A stretch of DNA of 64,000 bases from Pedobacter heparinus DSM 2366 (GCF_000023825.1 NC_013061.1:248001-312000), one strand, 5' to 3'. Positions 16,738-25,814 are shown, counted from the first letter of the stretch. The notes: generated by a model not told the origin, from the sequence alone. Made by a program: numbers and translations.

Positions 16738-19431
16738 TTATTTTACTTCGTAGGTATACACTGCCCTTGCCAGGTGTCCCATCATATCTATTCCTTCTAT
16801 CACAACGCGGTATGTTCCGGCTTCGTCTGTATTGAAGTAATTAAATGTTGCTTTTCCGTTAACATCTGTTACCACATGAGGGTTCCAGTATACGGTGCTC
16901 CTCAGGTCGGGCCTGTTATCTGGTGTGGCCGCATCATATTTAGGAGAGTAAAATTCCCTGATGAGGTGATAACCCCTGGGTGAATAGGTAATGATACCGG
17001 GCGTAAAGGTAGATCCGGTGAAGCCTCCCCCTCTTTTGGTAGTGATGATGAGCACACCACCGCCGCCGCGGGAGCCATATATGGCCGTGTTGCCAATCGA
17101 TTTTAAAACCTCTACACTTTCCACATCACTTGGCACAATGTTGTCCAGGAAATCGGCCTCCACATTCATGCCATCTAATATAATCTGCATCGGGGCCCTT
17201 CCCCCACTTCTGGTGAGGTAAGGAACGCCCATTTCAAAGATCAGTCCGGCTACACGTCCCTGCAGGCACTGGGAAAGTGTGGCGCAGTTCTCCAGCATTT
17301 TGGCAGTGAACACAAAATCTGCCCTGCCCGAACCGTTCAGGTTGGATGAATTTGGTGCGGGGTTCTTCTTTTCCACAATATTGACCTCATTGAGCATAAT
17401 GCTTCGTTCCAGTACCCCACGTTTGGTAAGCTCATCAAAGTAACTGTTACTTTTTTGAAGGTAGCCTTGCAGGGCCTCATTTACATTTACTTCAATATCG
17501 CCGGTATTTTTGTTTTTGGTAACGATCTGTCCGGGAAGAATATCCAGCTTGATGTCCACATCCTTTTTGTTTTTAGCAGTCCGGGCCTGTACAATAAACT
17601 TGGTGCTGTCGGTAAAGATCAGCTTGTCAAAATTAAACCTACCCTGGGCATCTGTTAAAGTATCGATGGCAAAAAAACCTCCGGAAGAAGAGAACAGTGA
17701 TACCTTACTGTTTGGAATGGGCTTACCCCCATAGCTGGTAATGACCCCACTGATGGCCAGTGATTTTTCGGGCTGATAACGGATGATGGGTGGGGTGTTG
17801 GCGATGATATTTTTCCACAGGATCCTTCGCCAGCCTTGTGTAAGCATCAGGTTGTCCAGGGCCTGTGCGGTTTTTTCGTCACTATTGAGGAAATAATAAT
17901 TGGGATCTTCAATGTACCCGATCAGGTCGGAAGTAAGGAGTAAACTGCTCAGGATGTTGGTCTCATTTTCAGGGTCAGGTTTTACCGAGGCTGTATTGGT
18001 AACGGCAACAGAAAAACTTCCCTGCAAGGGTTTGTCGCTAAATTTACCCAGCAGGTTCAGCTCTACTTTTTCCCTTTTGGCATAAGTTGGTTTTAAATTT
18101 TGAAGGGTAGCATTGATCCGGTCTTCTATGTTGTTTACAAACGCAAGTCTTTCGCATACCGGGTTATTGGCCCCATTAAACAGGGTAAACTGCACGATGC
18201 CGGAAGGGAGTTCTTTTTTAGGGATGCTGGCCGTAATGATCTGTTTTTGTGTAGGGGTCCTGGTCACAAAATATACATTGCCACTATTCTGGGCCACCAG
18301 TTTTAACTCATTTGTACCTACCAGATCAGCTGTCATCAATATTTTTACAGCAATTTTTTCGGGGTTGCTGTTGTTTACAGTCAACACATATCCGCTGGGC
18401 AGGGCTTTAGGCAGGTTAAAAATTTGTTCTGAACCGTCTTTGAACTTTACTTTGGCCGTGTATGTTTTGCCAGGCTGCGGATTGACCACAAAGCTGCCCA
18501 TGCCGAGGTGCAGGCTTTCAAAATGGTTTACTTCAGTACCGTCATTATCAACAATAGCCCCGCTAACCTCTTCTCCAAGGCCGGCAGCATTTACAGCTTT
18601 TAGGGCCACCTTATTGGGCAAAGATTCGATCAGGTTGCCTCCTTCAGGGAAAAACTGTACGTCTACAGCATTTGAAGTGGCTTTTATAGGGATACTTTTT
18701 GTTATTTTCTGTTTGCCTGGCAGGGTGATGGTTGCCAGGATCTTGCCCGATTTGTACAATGCCGGCTGCGTGTTTAAATAGCTGATGCTTATTTCGCCCT
18801 GGTTGTCTGTAGTGGCTTTCCCTTTGGCCAGGTTCCTGAAGTTGAGCTGAATTTCATAGCTTACATCACTGTTGGCATAAGGGAGCCCTTTCTTGTCTGT
18901 AAATTTGATGCTGGCACTTACTTTTTCTGCGGTGTTCTCTTTACTGTAAGTATACTGGGTATTGGTAAAAACCCTGTTTGCCCAGGAGTTTCCTATTTTT
19001 ATGGTTTTGTCAAAGAAGAACTCCGGGCCTGCATTTCTCATCCACTGGGTATAGGCCCTTATCCTGTAATTGCCTTCGGTAAGGGTGTCCGGCAGTTTAA
19101 AATCCCCCCAGGTGATTCCGCCGTCCATAGGCAGTTTTAGCTGGCTCTTTATGGAATCCTTTTCGTTGATCAGTTCAACATACAGGGCCTTGCTGATATT
19201 GGAAGGGGCCGAGGTTTGGGTATTGATGACATAAGCCTTAAACCAGATGTCATCGCCAATGGCATAATAAGGTTTATCCAAATGCAGATGTACCTTTTCC
19301 TGTGCATACTGTTTGTTGTAATCCTGTAATCTTTTAAGTAGGTCGTTAAAAGGGTCCTCGGCCAGTTTATAGGCAAAAGAAAGGCAGGTTCCAAGGATGA
19401 ATATCCCTGGCAGGATGAATTTGAATTTCAT
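16738..19431 (-). CDS. Large secreted macroglobulin-like protein with an isolated TonB plug domain
   Basis: 897 residues. Signal-like hydrophobic N-terminus (about 4-20). Residues about 40-140 show the MG2-type start seen in Bacteroidota envelope proteins (EKVHLHLDKPYYAIGDDIWFKAYV), followed by a chain of beta domains, a carboxypeptidase-like domain near 570-620, a TonB plug segment (about 715-800: CLQGRVAGLIF, APMQIILDGM, SVEVLKSIGNTAIYGSRGGGGVLIITTKRGG) and a last beta domain of about 100 residues (TVYWNPHVVTDVNGKATFNYF...GTYRVVIEG). There is no barrel after the plug. Probably periplasmic or surface-associated. Ends 8 bases before the isomerase gene but is preceded by a terminator after dcd. 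Function unknown. Confidence 0.8.
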   Translation of the reverse strand: MKFKFILPGIFILGTCLSFAYKLAEDPFNDLLKRLQDYNKQYAQEKVHLHLDKPYYAIGDDIWFKAYVINTQTSAPSNISKALYVELINEKDSIKSQLKLPMDGGITWGDFKLPDTLTEGNYRIRAYTQWMRNAGPEFFFDKTIKIGNSWANRVFTNTQYTYSKENTAEKVSASIKFTDKKGLPYANSDVSYEIQLNFRNLAKGKATTDNQGEISISYLNTQPALYKSGKILATITLPGKQKITKSIPIKATSNAVDVQFFPEGGNLIESLPNKVALKAVNAAGLGEEVSGAIVDNDGTEVNHFESLHLGMGSFVVNPQPGKTYTAKVKFKDGSEQIFNLPKALPSGYVLTVNNSNPEKIAVKILMTADLVGTNELKLVAQNSGNVYFVTRTPTQKQIITASIPKKELPSGIVQFTLFNGANNPVCERLAFVNNIEDRINATLQNLKPTYAKREKVELNLLGKFSDKPLQGSFSVAVTNTASVKPDPENETNILSSLLLTSDLIGYIEDPNYYFLNSDEKTAQALDNLMLTQGWRRILWKNIIANTPPIIRYQPEKSLAISGVITSYGGKPIPNSKVSLFSSSGGFFAIDTLTDAQGRFNFDKLIFTDSTKFIVQARTAKNKKDVDIKLDILPGQIVTKNKNTGDIEVNVNEALQGYLQKSNSYFDELTKRGVLERSIMLNEVNIVEKKNPAPNSSNLNGSGRADFVFTAKMLENCATLSQCLQGRVAGLIFEMGVPYLTRSGGRAPMQIILDGMNVEADFLDNIVPSDVESVEVLKSIGNTAIYGSRGGGGVLIITTKRGGGFTGSTFTPGIITYSPRGYHLIREFYSPKYDAATPDNRPDLRSTVYWNPHVVTDVNGKATFNYFNTDEAGTYRVVIEGIDMMGHLARAVYTYEVK

Positions 19432-19451
19432 AATGTGAGCATATATAACAA

Positions 19452-19477
19452 AGCCTCAATATACAAATATTGAGGCT
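19452..19477 (-). terminator. Hairpin terminator downstream of dcd
   Basis: Perfect 11-base arms AGCCTCAATAT / ATATTGAGGCT (19452-19462 and 19467-19477) with a 4-base loop. On the minus strand the stem is followed by TTGTTATAT, a weak T-rich tail. It lies between the dcd stop and the start of the 897-residue gene; it could alternatively act in the leader of the latter. Confidence 0.6.
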
Positions 19478-19510
19478 AATTTTAATAATTTAAAAACAGC
19501 GGTCAGCACG

Positions 19511-20047
19511 CTAAAATTTATTCTTCCACATCATACTTTCTACAGGTTTGGTGGTTTTATTGTTGTATTTAGCATTGCTTTTGGTGTTGTACAGTGTTCC
19601 TATGCTCCCCTCAACCATAAAATAAATGAGCTGGCCTATGGGCATGCCTGCATATATGCGTACGGGCTGGGCACAGGAAATTTCCAGCGTCCAGGTGTTG
19701 CAAAAGCCGACATCACCTTTTCCGGCAGTGGCATGGATGTCTATCCCTAAACGTCCGGTACTCGATTTGCCTTCTAAAAAAGGGATATGGGCATGTGTTT
19801 CGGTATATTCGAGTGTTACACCCAGGTATAAAGTGCCGGGCTGAAGTACGTATCCTTCTTTGGGGATTTCAAAATGTTCGACCTTGTTGTGTGCTTTTGC
19901 ATCGAGTACCCTGTCTTTATATGTAGCAAGATATTTACCTAAATGTACGTCATAAGAGTTGGTACCAAGGCAGTCCGGATTAAAAGGCTCGATGATTATG
20001 GTGCCTTTATCTATTTCTTCAAGAATTCGTTTGTCAGACAGGATCAT
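19511..20047 (-). CDS. dcd: dCTP deaminase
   Basis: 178 residues from ATG at 20047 (MILSDKRILEEI, the standard start of the family; upstream frame is not credible). Deaminates dCTP to dUTP for dTTP synthesis. Visible signatures are the N-terminal PFNPDCLGTNSYDVHLG, the KSSTGRLG substrate loop and TWTLEIS with the catalytic glutamate Glu122. The trimeric dUTPase-like fold length fits. Divergent from the phosphopantetheinyl transferase gene. Confidence 0.95.
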   Translation of the reverse strand: MILSDKRILEEIDKGTIIIEPFNPDCLGTNSYDVHLGKYLATYKDRVLDAKAHNKVEHFEIPKEGYVLQPGTLYLGVTLEYTETHAHIPFLEGKSSTGRLGIDIHATAGKGDVGFCNTWTLEISCAQPVRIYAGMPIGQLIYFMVEGSIGTLYNTKSNAKYNNKTTKPVESMMWKNKF

Positions 20048-20087
20048 TATTATATAGTATTTGGACGAAATTATGATTAATTTAAGA

Positions 20088-20095
20088 TACTTTTG
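20088..20095 (+). promoter_or_regulatory. Candidate -7 element for the phosphopantetheinyl transferase-lipB unit
   Basis: TACTTTTG matches TAnnTTTG; TTTG at 20060-20063 is 24 bases upstream, slightly long for the usual spacing. The start of transcription would fall near 20099, which supports ATG at 20116 rather than the upstream TTG at 20098 as the start. Confidence 0.4.
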
Positions 20096-20115
20096 CATTG
20101 TTTTCTAAAATAGAG

Positions 20116-20757
20116 ATGCCTGTAGTTTTTAATAAAAATATTGACGAGGATACCATACTTGCTGTATGGAAAATTGAGGAAAGTGAAGAACAGCTGCGAT
20201 CGGGCTTACAACTGAAACAGCATGAGCTGGATTTTATTTCTTCATTAAATAATGGCAAACGCCTGTTGCACTGGTTAAGTACGCGTGTGTTGTTAAGGAC
20301 AATGCTCAATACCGCAGAATATATTGACTGCAGGATGGACGACCACGGTAAGCCTTATTTGCCCGATTTTAATTATCATATTTCTTTAAGTCATTCTTAC
20401 GATTATGCGGCGGTAATTATCGGCAAGACCAAAAAGGTTGGTGTAGATATTGAGCTGATCAAACATAAGATCAGGAGTATCAGGCATAAATTCCTGTCCG
20501 ATGTGGAACTTGCACAAAAACAGATCGGGGACAATATCAATGGTTTATATGTTTGCTGGTGCGCCAAGGAAGCCATTTATAAGTGGAACGGCAGGAGAGG
20601 CCTGGAGTTTAAGCAGGACATCCATATTAAACCATTCAGGTTAAAAAATGAGGGGAAATTAAATGCGCTGGTTGATTTACCGGAAGGCAGTGCCGAACTT
20701 ACGGTTCATTATTTAAAAATGGGTGATGGGTATATGCTGGGCTATGTAGTAGCGTAA
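20116..20757 (+). CDS. 4'-phosphopantetheinyl transferase superfamily protein
   Basis: 213 residues from ATG at 20116; a TTG six codons upstream is less likely. Transfers phosphopantetheine from CoA to carrier proteins. The Sfp-type magnesium-binding pair is visible as GVDIELI (Asp/Glu) and WCAKEAIYKW, with ISLSHSYDYAAV upstream, which is the conserved SHS region. Length and the KEA..K motif fit the Sfp rather than the AcpS type. Eleven bases upstream of lipB, so both modify carrier-type proteins and are likely cotranscribed. Confidence 0.9.
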   Translation: MPVVFNKNIDEDTILAVWKIEESEEQLRSGLQLKQHELDFISSLNNGKRLLHWLSTRVLLRTMLNTAEYIDCRMDDHGKPYLPDFNYHISLSHSYDYAAVIIGKTKKVGVDIELIKHKIRSIRHKFLSDVELAQKQIGDNINGLYVCWCAKEAIYKWNGRRGLEFKQDIHIKPFRLKNEGKLNALVDLPEGSAELTVHYLKMGDGYMLGYVVA

Positions 20758-20767
20758 TTTTCGCAAA

Positions 20768-21463
20768 ATGAACAAGAAAGTTGAATTTACAGACTGGGGC
20801 CTTATAGATTATCAGGAGGCCTGGAACAGGCAGGAAGCTGTTTTTGAGGCTACTGTTACTTTAAAAACACAGAACCGGACCAACCGTACCCAGCTGGAGA
20901 CACCCAATTACCTTATTTTTTGTGAGCATCCGCATGTGTATACCCTGGGTAAAAGCGGGCACCAGGAAAATCTGTTGCTGGATGAGCAGGGACTGGCCGG
21001 GAAAAATGCTACTTATTATAAGATTAACCGGGGTGGCGATATTACCTATCATGGGCCCGGACAAATAGTGGGTTACCCGATTCTTGACCTCGATAACTTT
21101 TTTACCGATATACACCTGTACCTGCGGACGCTTGAAGAAGCGGTGATATTGACACTGGCCGATTTTGGTATTGCAGCCGGGCGCTATGCCGGTTTTACCG
21201 GGGTATGGCTGGATGCTGATAAGGAGAAGGCGCGTAAGATCTGTGCAATGGGAGTAAGGTGCAGCCGCTGGGTAACCATGCATGGCTTTGCCTTTAATGT
21301 AAATGCCGACCTGGACTACTTTAAAAATATCGTTCCCTGTGGTATTGACGACAAGGATGTGACCTCTATGCAGCGCGAGTTGGGGTATGTGCTTGATATG
21401 GAGTTGGTTAAAGACAGGTTAAAACTTCATATCGCCAGCCTGTTTAAAATGGAAATGAAATAG
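20768..21463 (+). CDS. lipB: Octanoyl-ACP:protein N-octanoyltransferase
   Basis: 231 residues. Moves the octanoyl chain from ACP to lipoyl domains in lipoate synthesis. Contains the RGGDITYHGPGQIVGYP motif (88-104), the invariant lysine in ARKICAMGVR (Lys157) and the acyl-thioester cysteine in IVPCGI (Cys191). No lipA lies beside it in this window. Identity is firm. Confidence 0.96.
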   Translation: MNKKVEFTDWGLIDYQEAWNRQEAVFEATVTLKTQNRTNRTQLETPNYLIFCEHPHVYTLGKSGHQENLLLDEQGLAGKNATYYKINRGGDITYHGPGQIVGYPILDLDNFFTDIHLYLRTLEEAVILTLADFGIAAGRYAGFTGVWLDADKEKARKICAMGVRCSRWVTMHGFAFNVNADLDYFKNIVPCGIDDKDVTSMQRELGYVLDMELVKDRLKLHIASLFKMEMK

Positions 21464-21546
21464 GATTATTCGAAAAAACATTCTTCCGCTGTTCTTGTTT
21501 TTTGTAATTAGTACTATATTTATAATAAACTACTAAAAAACAAACT

Positions 21547-22032
21547 ATGGATTACAACTCAGAGTACGCGGCAGCTGGTGCCGGAATTGGAGCCGGCATG
21601 ATTATTTTTTGGCTGGCAGTTATGGTGCTGGTATATGCATCGTTATGGAAAATCTTTGTAAAAGCCGGAAAACCTGGCTGGGCAGCCATTATTCCAATTT
21701 ATAATGCCATTATTTTAATTGAAATTGTAGGCAAGCCTACCATCTGGATACTTTGGCTGCTCATACCATGCGTAAATATCGTATTTGGCATTTGGCTGAC
21801 GAACTTATTGAGCAAAAGCTTTGGCAAAACTGAAGGTTATACAGTAGGCCTCATTTTGCTGCCTATTGTGTTTTATCCTTTGCTTGGTTTTGGTGATGCC
21901 AGGTATTTAGGCCCATCGGCAGCCGAAGCACAACAAGGCTTCAATAATCCGAACAACCCTTTTGGCGTAAACAACCCGTTTAACGATCCTAAAGATCCGT
22001 TCAATCAGCCACCAACCACACCAAACGCTTAA
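21547..22032 (+). CDS. DUF5684-type small membrane protein
   Basis: 161 residues. Four hydrophobic stretches (about 17-40, 47-60, 66-85, 97-115) joined by the conserved KAGKPGWAAIIPIYNAIILIEIVGKP phrase that is typical of this family, then a low-complexity C-terminus rich in Asn, Pro and Phe (FNNPNNPFGVNNPFNDP). The tail, with repeated NPF-type units, is probably disordered and cytoplasmic. Function unknown. Next to another small membrane protein gene. Confidence 0.8.
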   Translation: MDYNSEYAAAGAGIGAGMIIFWLAVMVLVYASLWKIFVKAGKPGWAAIIPIYNAIILIEIVGKPTIWILWLLIPCVNIVFGIWLTNLLSKSFGKTEGYTVGLILLPIVFYPLLGFGDARYLGPSAAEAQQGFNNPNNPFGVNNPFNDPKDPFNQPPTTPNA

Positions 22033-22038
22033 TTGCTG

Positions 22039-22383
22039 GTGATTAAAATATACATCATTTCCGTCTGGTCTTATTTATTGGATCAGGCGGATGTTTTTTT
22101 TCTGCCCTGTCCGTTTAAAGCACTTACCGGGTTTGATTGCCCGGGCTGCGGTTTCCAGCGTGCTGTTCTGGCGCTTTTAAAAGGTAACCTGCCGGAGAGC
22201 TTTCAGTTGTACCCGCCCGCCATTCCCATATTGATTACCCTTGCAGTGGCCTTATCTGCGCGGTACCTGAGCAAAAAAAACAATCCACTGCTTATTAAAA
22301 CCTTGTTTTTAATTACCGGCAGTATCATTATAGGGAGTTATTTGTTTAAAATTCTCTATCCGCATATGCATTATCCTACTTAA
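22039..22383 (+). CDS. DUF2752-type small membrane protein
   Basis: About 114 residues. No ATG is available: the frame begins right after the previous stop with TTG (22033) and GTG (22039); I chose GTG. The CPFKALTGFDCPGCGFQRAVLALLKGN block with the CPxCG-like core is the DUF2752 signature, followed by two hydrophobic helices (about 50-65 and 85-100). Members are inner-membrane proteins of unknown function. Probably translated by coupling to the preceding gene. Confidence 0.82.
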   Translation: MIKIYIISVWSYLLDQADVFFLPCPFKALTGFDCPGCGFQRAVLALLKGNLPESFQLYPPAIPILITLAVALSARYLSKKNNPLLIKTLFLITGSIIIGSYLFKILYPHMHYPT

Positions 22384-22413
22384 CAGCCTGCATGTAAAAC
22401 GTATGCAGCTTAG

Positions 22414-23157
22414 CTATTGTACCAATGAGGTTTGATAGTTGTAATCTTTAACCACCGTTTTTAAGAAAGTCATTTCATTCATACCTTCAGGACGTTCTAC
22501 CGACAGAAGCGATGCTACTTTTGCCGACATGGCGTAGATCAGATCGGCATTAAAGGTTTTGTAATAGGTGTCTATGACCTCATGGATCAGTTCAACGTCC
22601 CTGTCGTTCAGCTGGCTGGTGTTGTTGAACACCGGTGTATATTCTTCTTCAACAGGATGGAAGGCAATGTGGTTAAAGTTTGTGTGCGGCACAGTTTTGA
22701 TGACTGTAGTACCTGCTACCATATCTCCTATTCTTTGTTTGTTCTGCGATACTGCAATACAGATTAAGCCGGCCATTTGTGCGGTAAGGGTAAAATCGAC
22801 CAGTCTGAACAACCAGCGGATAAAGTACTGGCCTATACTGGCCTGACTGCCATCCAGACTGATCACTTTAATTTTCATCAGCCTCTTTCCGATGCTTTGT
22901 CCGTTCATAAAGATCTCGCAGATCAGGTCGTAAAATACATAAGCACCGAAGTAAATGCCAATCAGTATAAAAAATATATATGGTGAACCGCCTATGACAC
23001 CAGAAAGACCACCAACAAGTGCAAGCAGTACAAATATCAGATATAAACCAATAAACAGGCCCAAATCTATCAGCGCTGCGGCTATTCTTTCTCCTAAACC
23101 GGCAACGGGGTAATCGATATCGACATGCTGGCTGGTATTTACTTTAATGGTATCCAT
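22414..23157 (-). CDS. RDD family membrane protein
   Basis: 247 residues from ATG at 23157. Starts with the RDD pattern GLGERIAAALIDLGLF (Arg and Asp in the first helix), followed by further membrane helices and the NGQSIGKRLMKIKVISLDG motif, then a soluble C-terminal part of about 90 residues. Divergent from the SpoIIM-like gene with 91 bases between. RDD proteins commonly accompany SpoIIM/MoxR/DUF58 gene sets, so it is taken as part of that cluster. Biochemical role unknown (some RDD proteins have been linked to ion transport). Confidence 0.88.
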   Translation of the reverse strand: MDTIKVNTSQHVDIDYPVAGLGERIAAALIDLGLFIGLYLIFVLLALVGGLSGVIGGSPYIFFILIGIYFGAYVFYDLICEIFMNGQSIGKRLMKIKVISLDGSQASIGQYFIRWLFRLVDFTLTAQMAGLICIAVSQNKQRIGDMVAGTTVIKTVPHTNFNHIAFHPVEEEYTPVFNNTSQLNDRDVELIHEVIDTYYKTFNADLIYAMSAKVASLLSVERPEGMNEMTFLKTVVKDYNYQTSLVQ

Positions 23158-23162
23158 AAGTT

Positions 23163-23170
23163 CAAATATA
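23163..23170 (-). promoter_or_regulatory. -7 promoter element TATATTTG 5 bases before the RDD gene start
   Basis: Perfect TAnnTTTG on the minus strand with five bases before the ATG, which predicts a leader of zero to two bases. No clear -33 element. Confidence 0.4.
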
Positions 23171-23248
23171 ATACTGATGTTCAATTAATTCTTGTAAAAT
23201 TGTTTTTTGTGGTTATTTTAACAGAAAATTACATTCTTACCAAAATTT

Positions 23249-24205
23249 ATGAGAGAGGCGTTGTTTGTTAAGCAGAATTCAGGAAAATGGAGATCCTATG
23301 AGCAGCAGCAGACCGCCAGTCCGGATGAACTTGCAGAACGTTTTATCGACATTACGAACGATCTGGCCTATGCCAAAACATTTTATCCCCAATCTAAAAC
23401 CACGGCCTACCTTAATGGCCTGGCCTCAGTTTTACATCAATCCATTTATAAAAATAAAAAAGAAGATACCAACCGGTTCCTCACCTTCTGGAAGTTTGAA
23501 CTGCCCTTATTGTTCCATACTTACCGGAGACAACTTCTTTATTCGCTGATCTTTTTTCTGGTCTTCTGTGCTATTGGTGTGCTTTCGGCAAAGTATGACG
23601 ATACTTTTGTAAGGCTTATACTTGGTGATGGGTACGTGAACATGACCAATGAAAATATTGCAAAAGGAGATCCCTTTGGCGTATATAAACAACAGGGGCC
23701 TGTAGAGATGTTTTTTAAGATAGCAGCCAATAATACTTATGTTGCATTGCTGATGTTTGTAAGCGGCATATTTTTTTGTATCGGCCCTGTTTTCTTTATG
23801 CTGAAGAACGGTATCATGATCGGTTCATTTGAATATTATTTTTTCAGCAAGGGCCTGGGAATGGAATCTATACTGGTGATCTGGATCCATGGCACTTTAG
23901 AAATCTCAGCCATCATTATAGCAGGGGGGGCAGGTCTGGTACTTGGACATGGCTTGTTGTTCCCTAAAACCTACACCCGATTTGAAGCCTTTAAAAACAG
24001 TGCAAAGGACGGTACCAAGATCGCTTTAGGCCTGGTACCTATCATTCTCTTGGCTGCTTTTTTTGAGGGTTTTGTTACCCGTTATACCAATATGCCCGCA
24101 TGGTTAAGCATCAGTATCTTAGCTGGGTCGCTGTTGTTTATCGTCTGGTACGTAATTATATATCCATCAAAAATTTTTAAACGCAATCAATTCAGCCAAG
24201 CATGA
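23249..24205 (+). CDS. SpoIIM-like (stage II sporulation protein M family) membrane protein
   Basis: 318 residues. A cytoplasmic helical N-terminus (about 1-90, with RFIDITNDLAYAKTFYP) precedes five or so membrane helices; the HGTLEISAIIIAGGAGLVLGHGLL block is the most conserved part of the SpoIIM family. The organism does not belong to a spore-forming group, and members in Bacteroidota are not sporulation proteins. First gene of a tightly packed six-gene run (ATGA overlap with the next gene). Likely an integral part of a membrane complex with the genes that follow. Confidence 0.88.
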   Translation: MREALFVKQNSGKWRSYEQQQTASPDELAERFIDITNDLAYAKTFYPQSKTTAYLNGLASVLHQSIYKNKKEDTNRFLTFWKFELPLLFHTYRRQLLYSLIFFLVFCAIGVLSAKYDDTFVRLILGDGYVNMTNENIAKGDPFGVYKQQGPVEMFFKIAANNTYVALLMFVSGIFFCIGPVFFMLKNGIMIGSFEYYFFSKGLGMESILVIWIHGTLEISAIIIAGGAGLVLGHGLLFPKTYTRFEAFKNSAKDGTKIALGLVPIILLAAFFEGFVTRYTNMPAWLSISILAGSLLFIVWYVIIYPSKIFKRNQFSQA

Positions 24206-25086
24206 CAGAAAAACTGGAATTTAAGAAACTAAGAGAATTTGGAGAGATCATCAATGATACCTTTCTGTTTATAAAACAGAATTTTAAACCCTTGTTAAAA
24301 GTGTTTGTTTACTTCTGTGGATTCTTTATCATTGCCGGTACTGTTACTGCGGTCATGCAGCAAATGGAGGTAAAACAGGTGGCGTTTGGAAATGCCGGAG
24401 GGGGCAATCCATTTGGTGTTAGCAGGGTTACGCAATTGTTTACCATTAATTATCTGCTGGTATTTGTATTTTCAATGGCCAGTTACACGTCCATTTATGT
24501 TGCGGTATTGAGTTATATAGCTTTATATATGCAAAAAGGGAAAGTAGCCCCCACACCCGATGAGGTATGGGCTTACTTTAAGTATTACTTTTTCCGTGTT
24601 TTTTTTAGCAGTATAGGAATCACTTTCTTTTTTGTCTTTTGTTTCCTGCTCTGCCTGGTGCCTGGTATTTATGTATTCCCGGCGATGTCGCTCTTCTTTC
24701 CTGTCATGGTACTTGAAAACAAGGGTTTCACCGATTCTTTCAGCCGTTCGTTTCAGTTGCTGAAAGAACAGTGGTGGGTAACTGCCGGAGCCATTCTGAT
24801 CATTTATGTGATCACTTATGCCAGCATGTCGCTGGCCTCCATGCCGGCCATCCTTTTAACCATGGTCAGTGTATTTACCAAGGGGGCGAATGGATTGAGC
24901 AATACGGTTATCATTCTTTCATCTGTGATACAGCACCTGTGTTATGTATTTTTGATCGTGCCGGTAATTGGCTGTACACTGTGTTATTTTAACCTGGCTG
25001 AAAGGCAGGAGAGTGCAGGCCTGATGGACCGCATTAACCAGCTGGGCGAAAAGAAAGATGATTTTAAAGGCTTAGAAGAGTACTGA
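24202..25086 (+). CDS. Polytopic membrane protein of the MoxR/DUF58 cluster
   Basis: 294 residues with about six hydrophobic helices. The SLFFPVMVLENKGFTDSFSRSFQLLKEQWW segment resembles the conserved middle of the family often described as glycerophosphoryl diester phosphodiesterase membrane domain or YciC-like proteins: an acidic residue, a Phe-rich helix and S.(R/K)S..L.K.qWW. No catalytic motif is visible. Overlaps the SpoIIM-like gene by ATGA and is followed after 2 bases by the DUF4129 gene. Function unknown. Confidence 0.78.
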   Translation: MTEKLEFKKLREFGEIINDTFLFIKQNFKPLLKVFVYFCGFFIIAGTVTAVMQQMEVKQVAFGNAGGGNPFGVSRVTQLFTINYLLVFVFSMASYTSIYVAVLSYIALYMQKGKVAPTPDEVWAYFKYYFFRVFFSSIGITFFFVFCFLLCLVPGIYVFPAMSLFFPVMVLENKGFTDSFSRSFQLLKEQWWVTAGAILIIYVITYASMSLASMPAILLTMVSVFTKGANGLSNTVIILSSVIQHLCYVFLIVPVIGCTLCYFNLAERQESAGLMDRINQLGEKKDDFKGLEEY

Positions 25087-25088
25087 CC

Positions 25089-25814
25089 ATGCGAAAGGCG
25101 CTTGTTGTACTTTTACTTTGCTGTTTAACTTTGCCGGTCTTTGCCAGTGTTCCGGCTGCAAAAGATCCGGTACAGCCTGCAAGGCTTATAAACGACAGCA
25201 CCAACTTAAAGGTTAGGCGCTTTGACCTGCAGCAGATGGATGCCTACAGGGCACAAAAAGCCTTCAGGTACGATGATGTTGCGCCGTTACATGAAGGGTT
25301 GTGGGAAAAGTTCTGGAGATGGGTGTGGCGACAGATCAACGACCTGATCAGTAATAAATATTCGGGTGGGTTTTTAAAATACCTGCTCATTGCTGGAGTG
25401 GTGGCCATCTTTGTTTTTGTAATTGTAAAAATGCTGGGGCTCGACCTCAGGATATTTGCCGGTAAACCTAAAGTTGTTGAAGTGCCTTATACGGAATCGG
25501 CCGATAACATTCATGAGATCAATTTTAATGAAGAAATAGAAAGGGCAATTGCGGCTGCCAATTACCGGCTGGCAGTGCGCCTGTTTTACCTGTATTCTTT
25601 AAAACGGCTGGATGAAAGTGCACTGATCAGCTGGCTGCCTGAAAAAACAAACCAAACCTATATTGCTGAACTTGCCGACCCCGAAAAAAGGCAACAATTT
25701 AGCCGGCTTACCACGCAGTTTGAATACATCTGGTACGGAGAGTTTTTTATAGATAAGGAAACCTTTGGCTATGTTAAAGGAGATTTTGACCGGTTTAATG
25801 GTAAGGGCACATGA
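25089..25814 (+). CDS. DUF4129 domain protein
   Basis: 241 residues. Signal peptide (1-about 20), a periplasmic stretch, a membrane helix (about 97-117) and a C-terminal cytoplasmic domain with AIAAANYRLAVRLFYLYSLKRLDE and the R.FSRLTTQFEYIWYGEF pattern characteristic of DUF4129. DUF4129 is also found at the C-terminus of transglutaminase-like membrane proteins, where it follows the last helix. Overlaps the next gene by ATGA. Function unknown; probably a scaffold linking the periplasm to the cytoplasmic MoxR ATPase. Confidence 0.86.
   Translation: MRKALVVLLLCCLTLPVFASVPAAKDPVQPARLINDSTNLKVRRFDLQQMDAYRAQKAFRYDDVAPLHEGLWEKFWRWVWRQINDLISNKYSGGFLKYLLIAGVVAIFVFVIVKMLGLDLRIFAGKPKVVEVPYTESADNIHEINFNEEIERAIAAANYRLAVRLFYLYSLKRLDESALISWLPEKTNQTYIAELADPEKRQQFSRLTTQFEYIWYGEFFIDKETFGYVKGDFDRFNGKGT

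Noticed and set aside
18113..18781. 222-codon open frame on the plus strand inside the 897-residue gene
   Set aside because: It lies fully antisense to a protein with recognisable domains, has no family similarity that I can see, and has the composition of a shadow frame.
22388..22408. Hairpin CTGCAT ... ATGCAG between the DUF2752 and RDD genes
   Set aside because: Only six paired bases with a 9-base loop and no T-run; too weak to call a terminator.
23249..24205. Sporulation function for the SpoIIM-like gene
   Set aside because: All other genes point to a non-sporulating Bacteroidota; the family name is historical.
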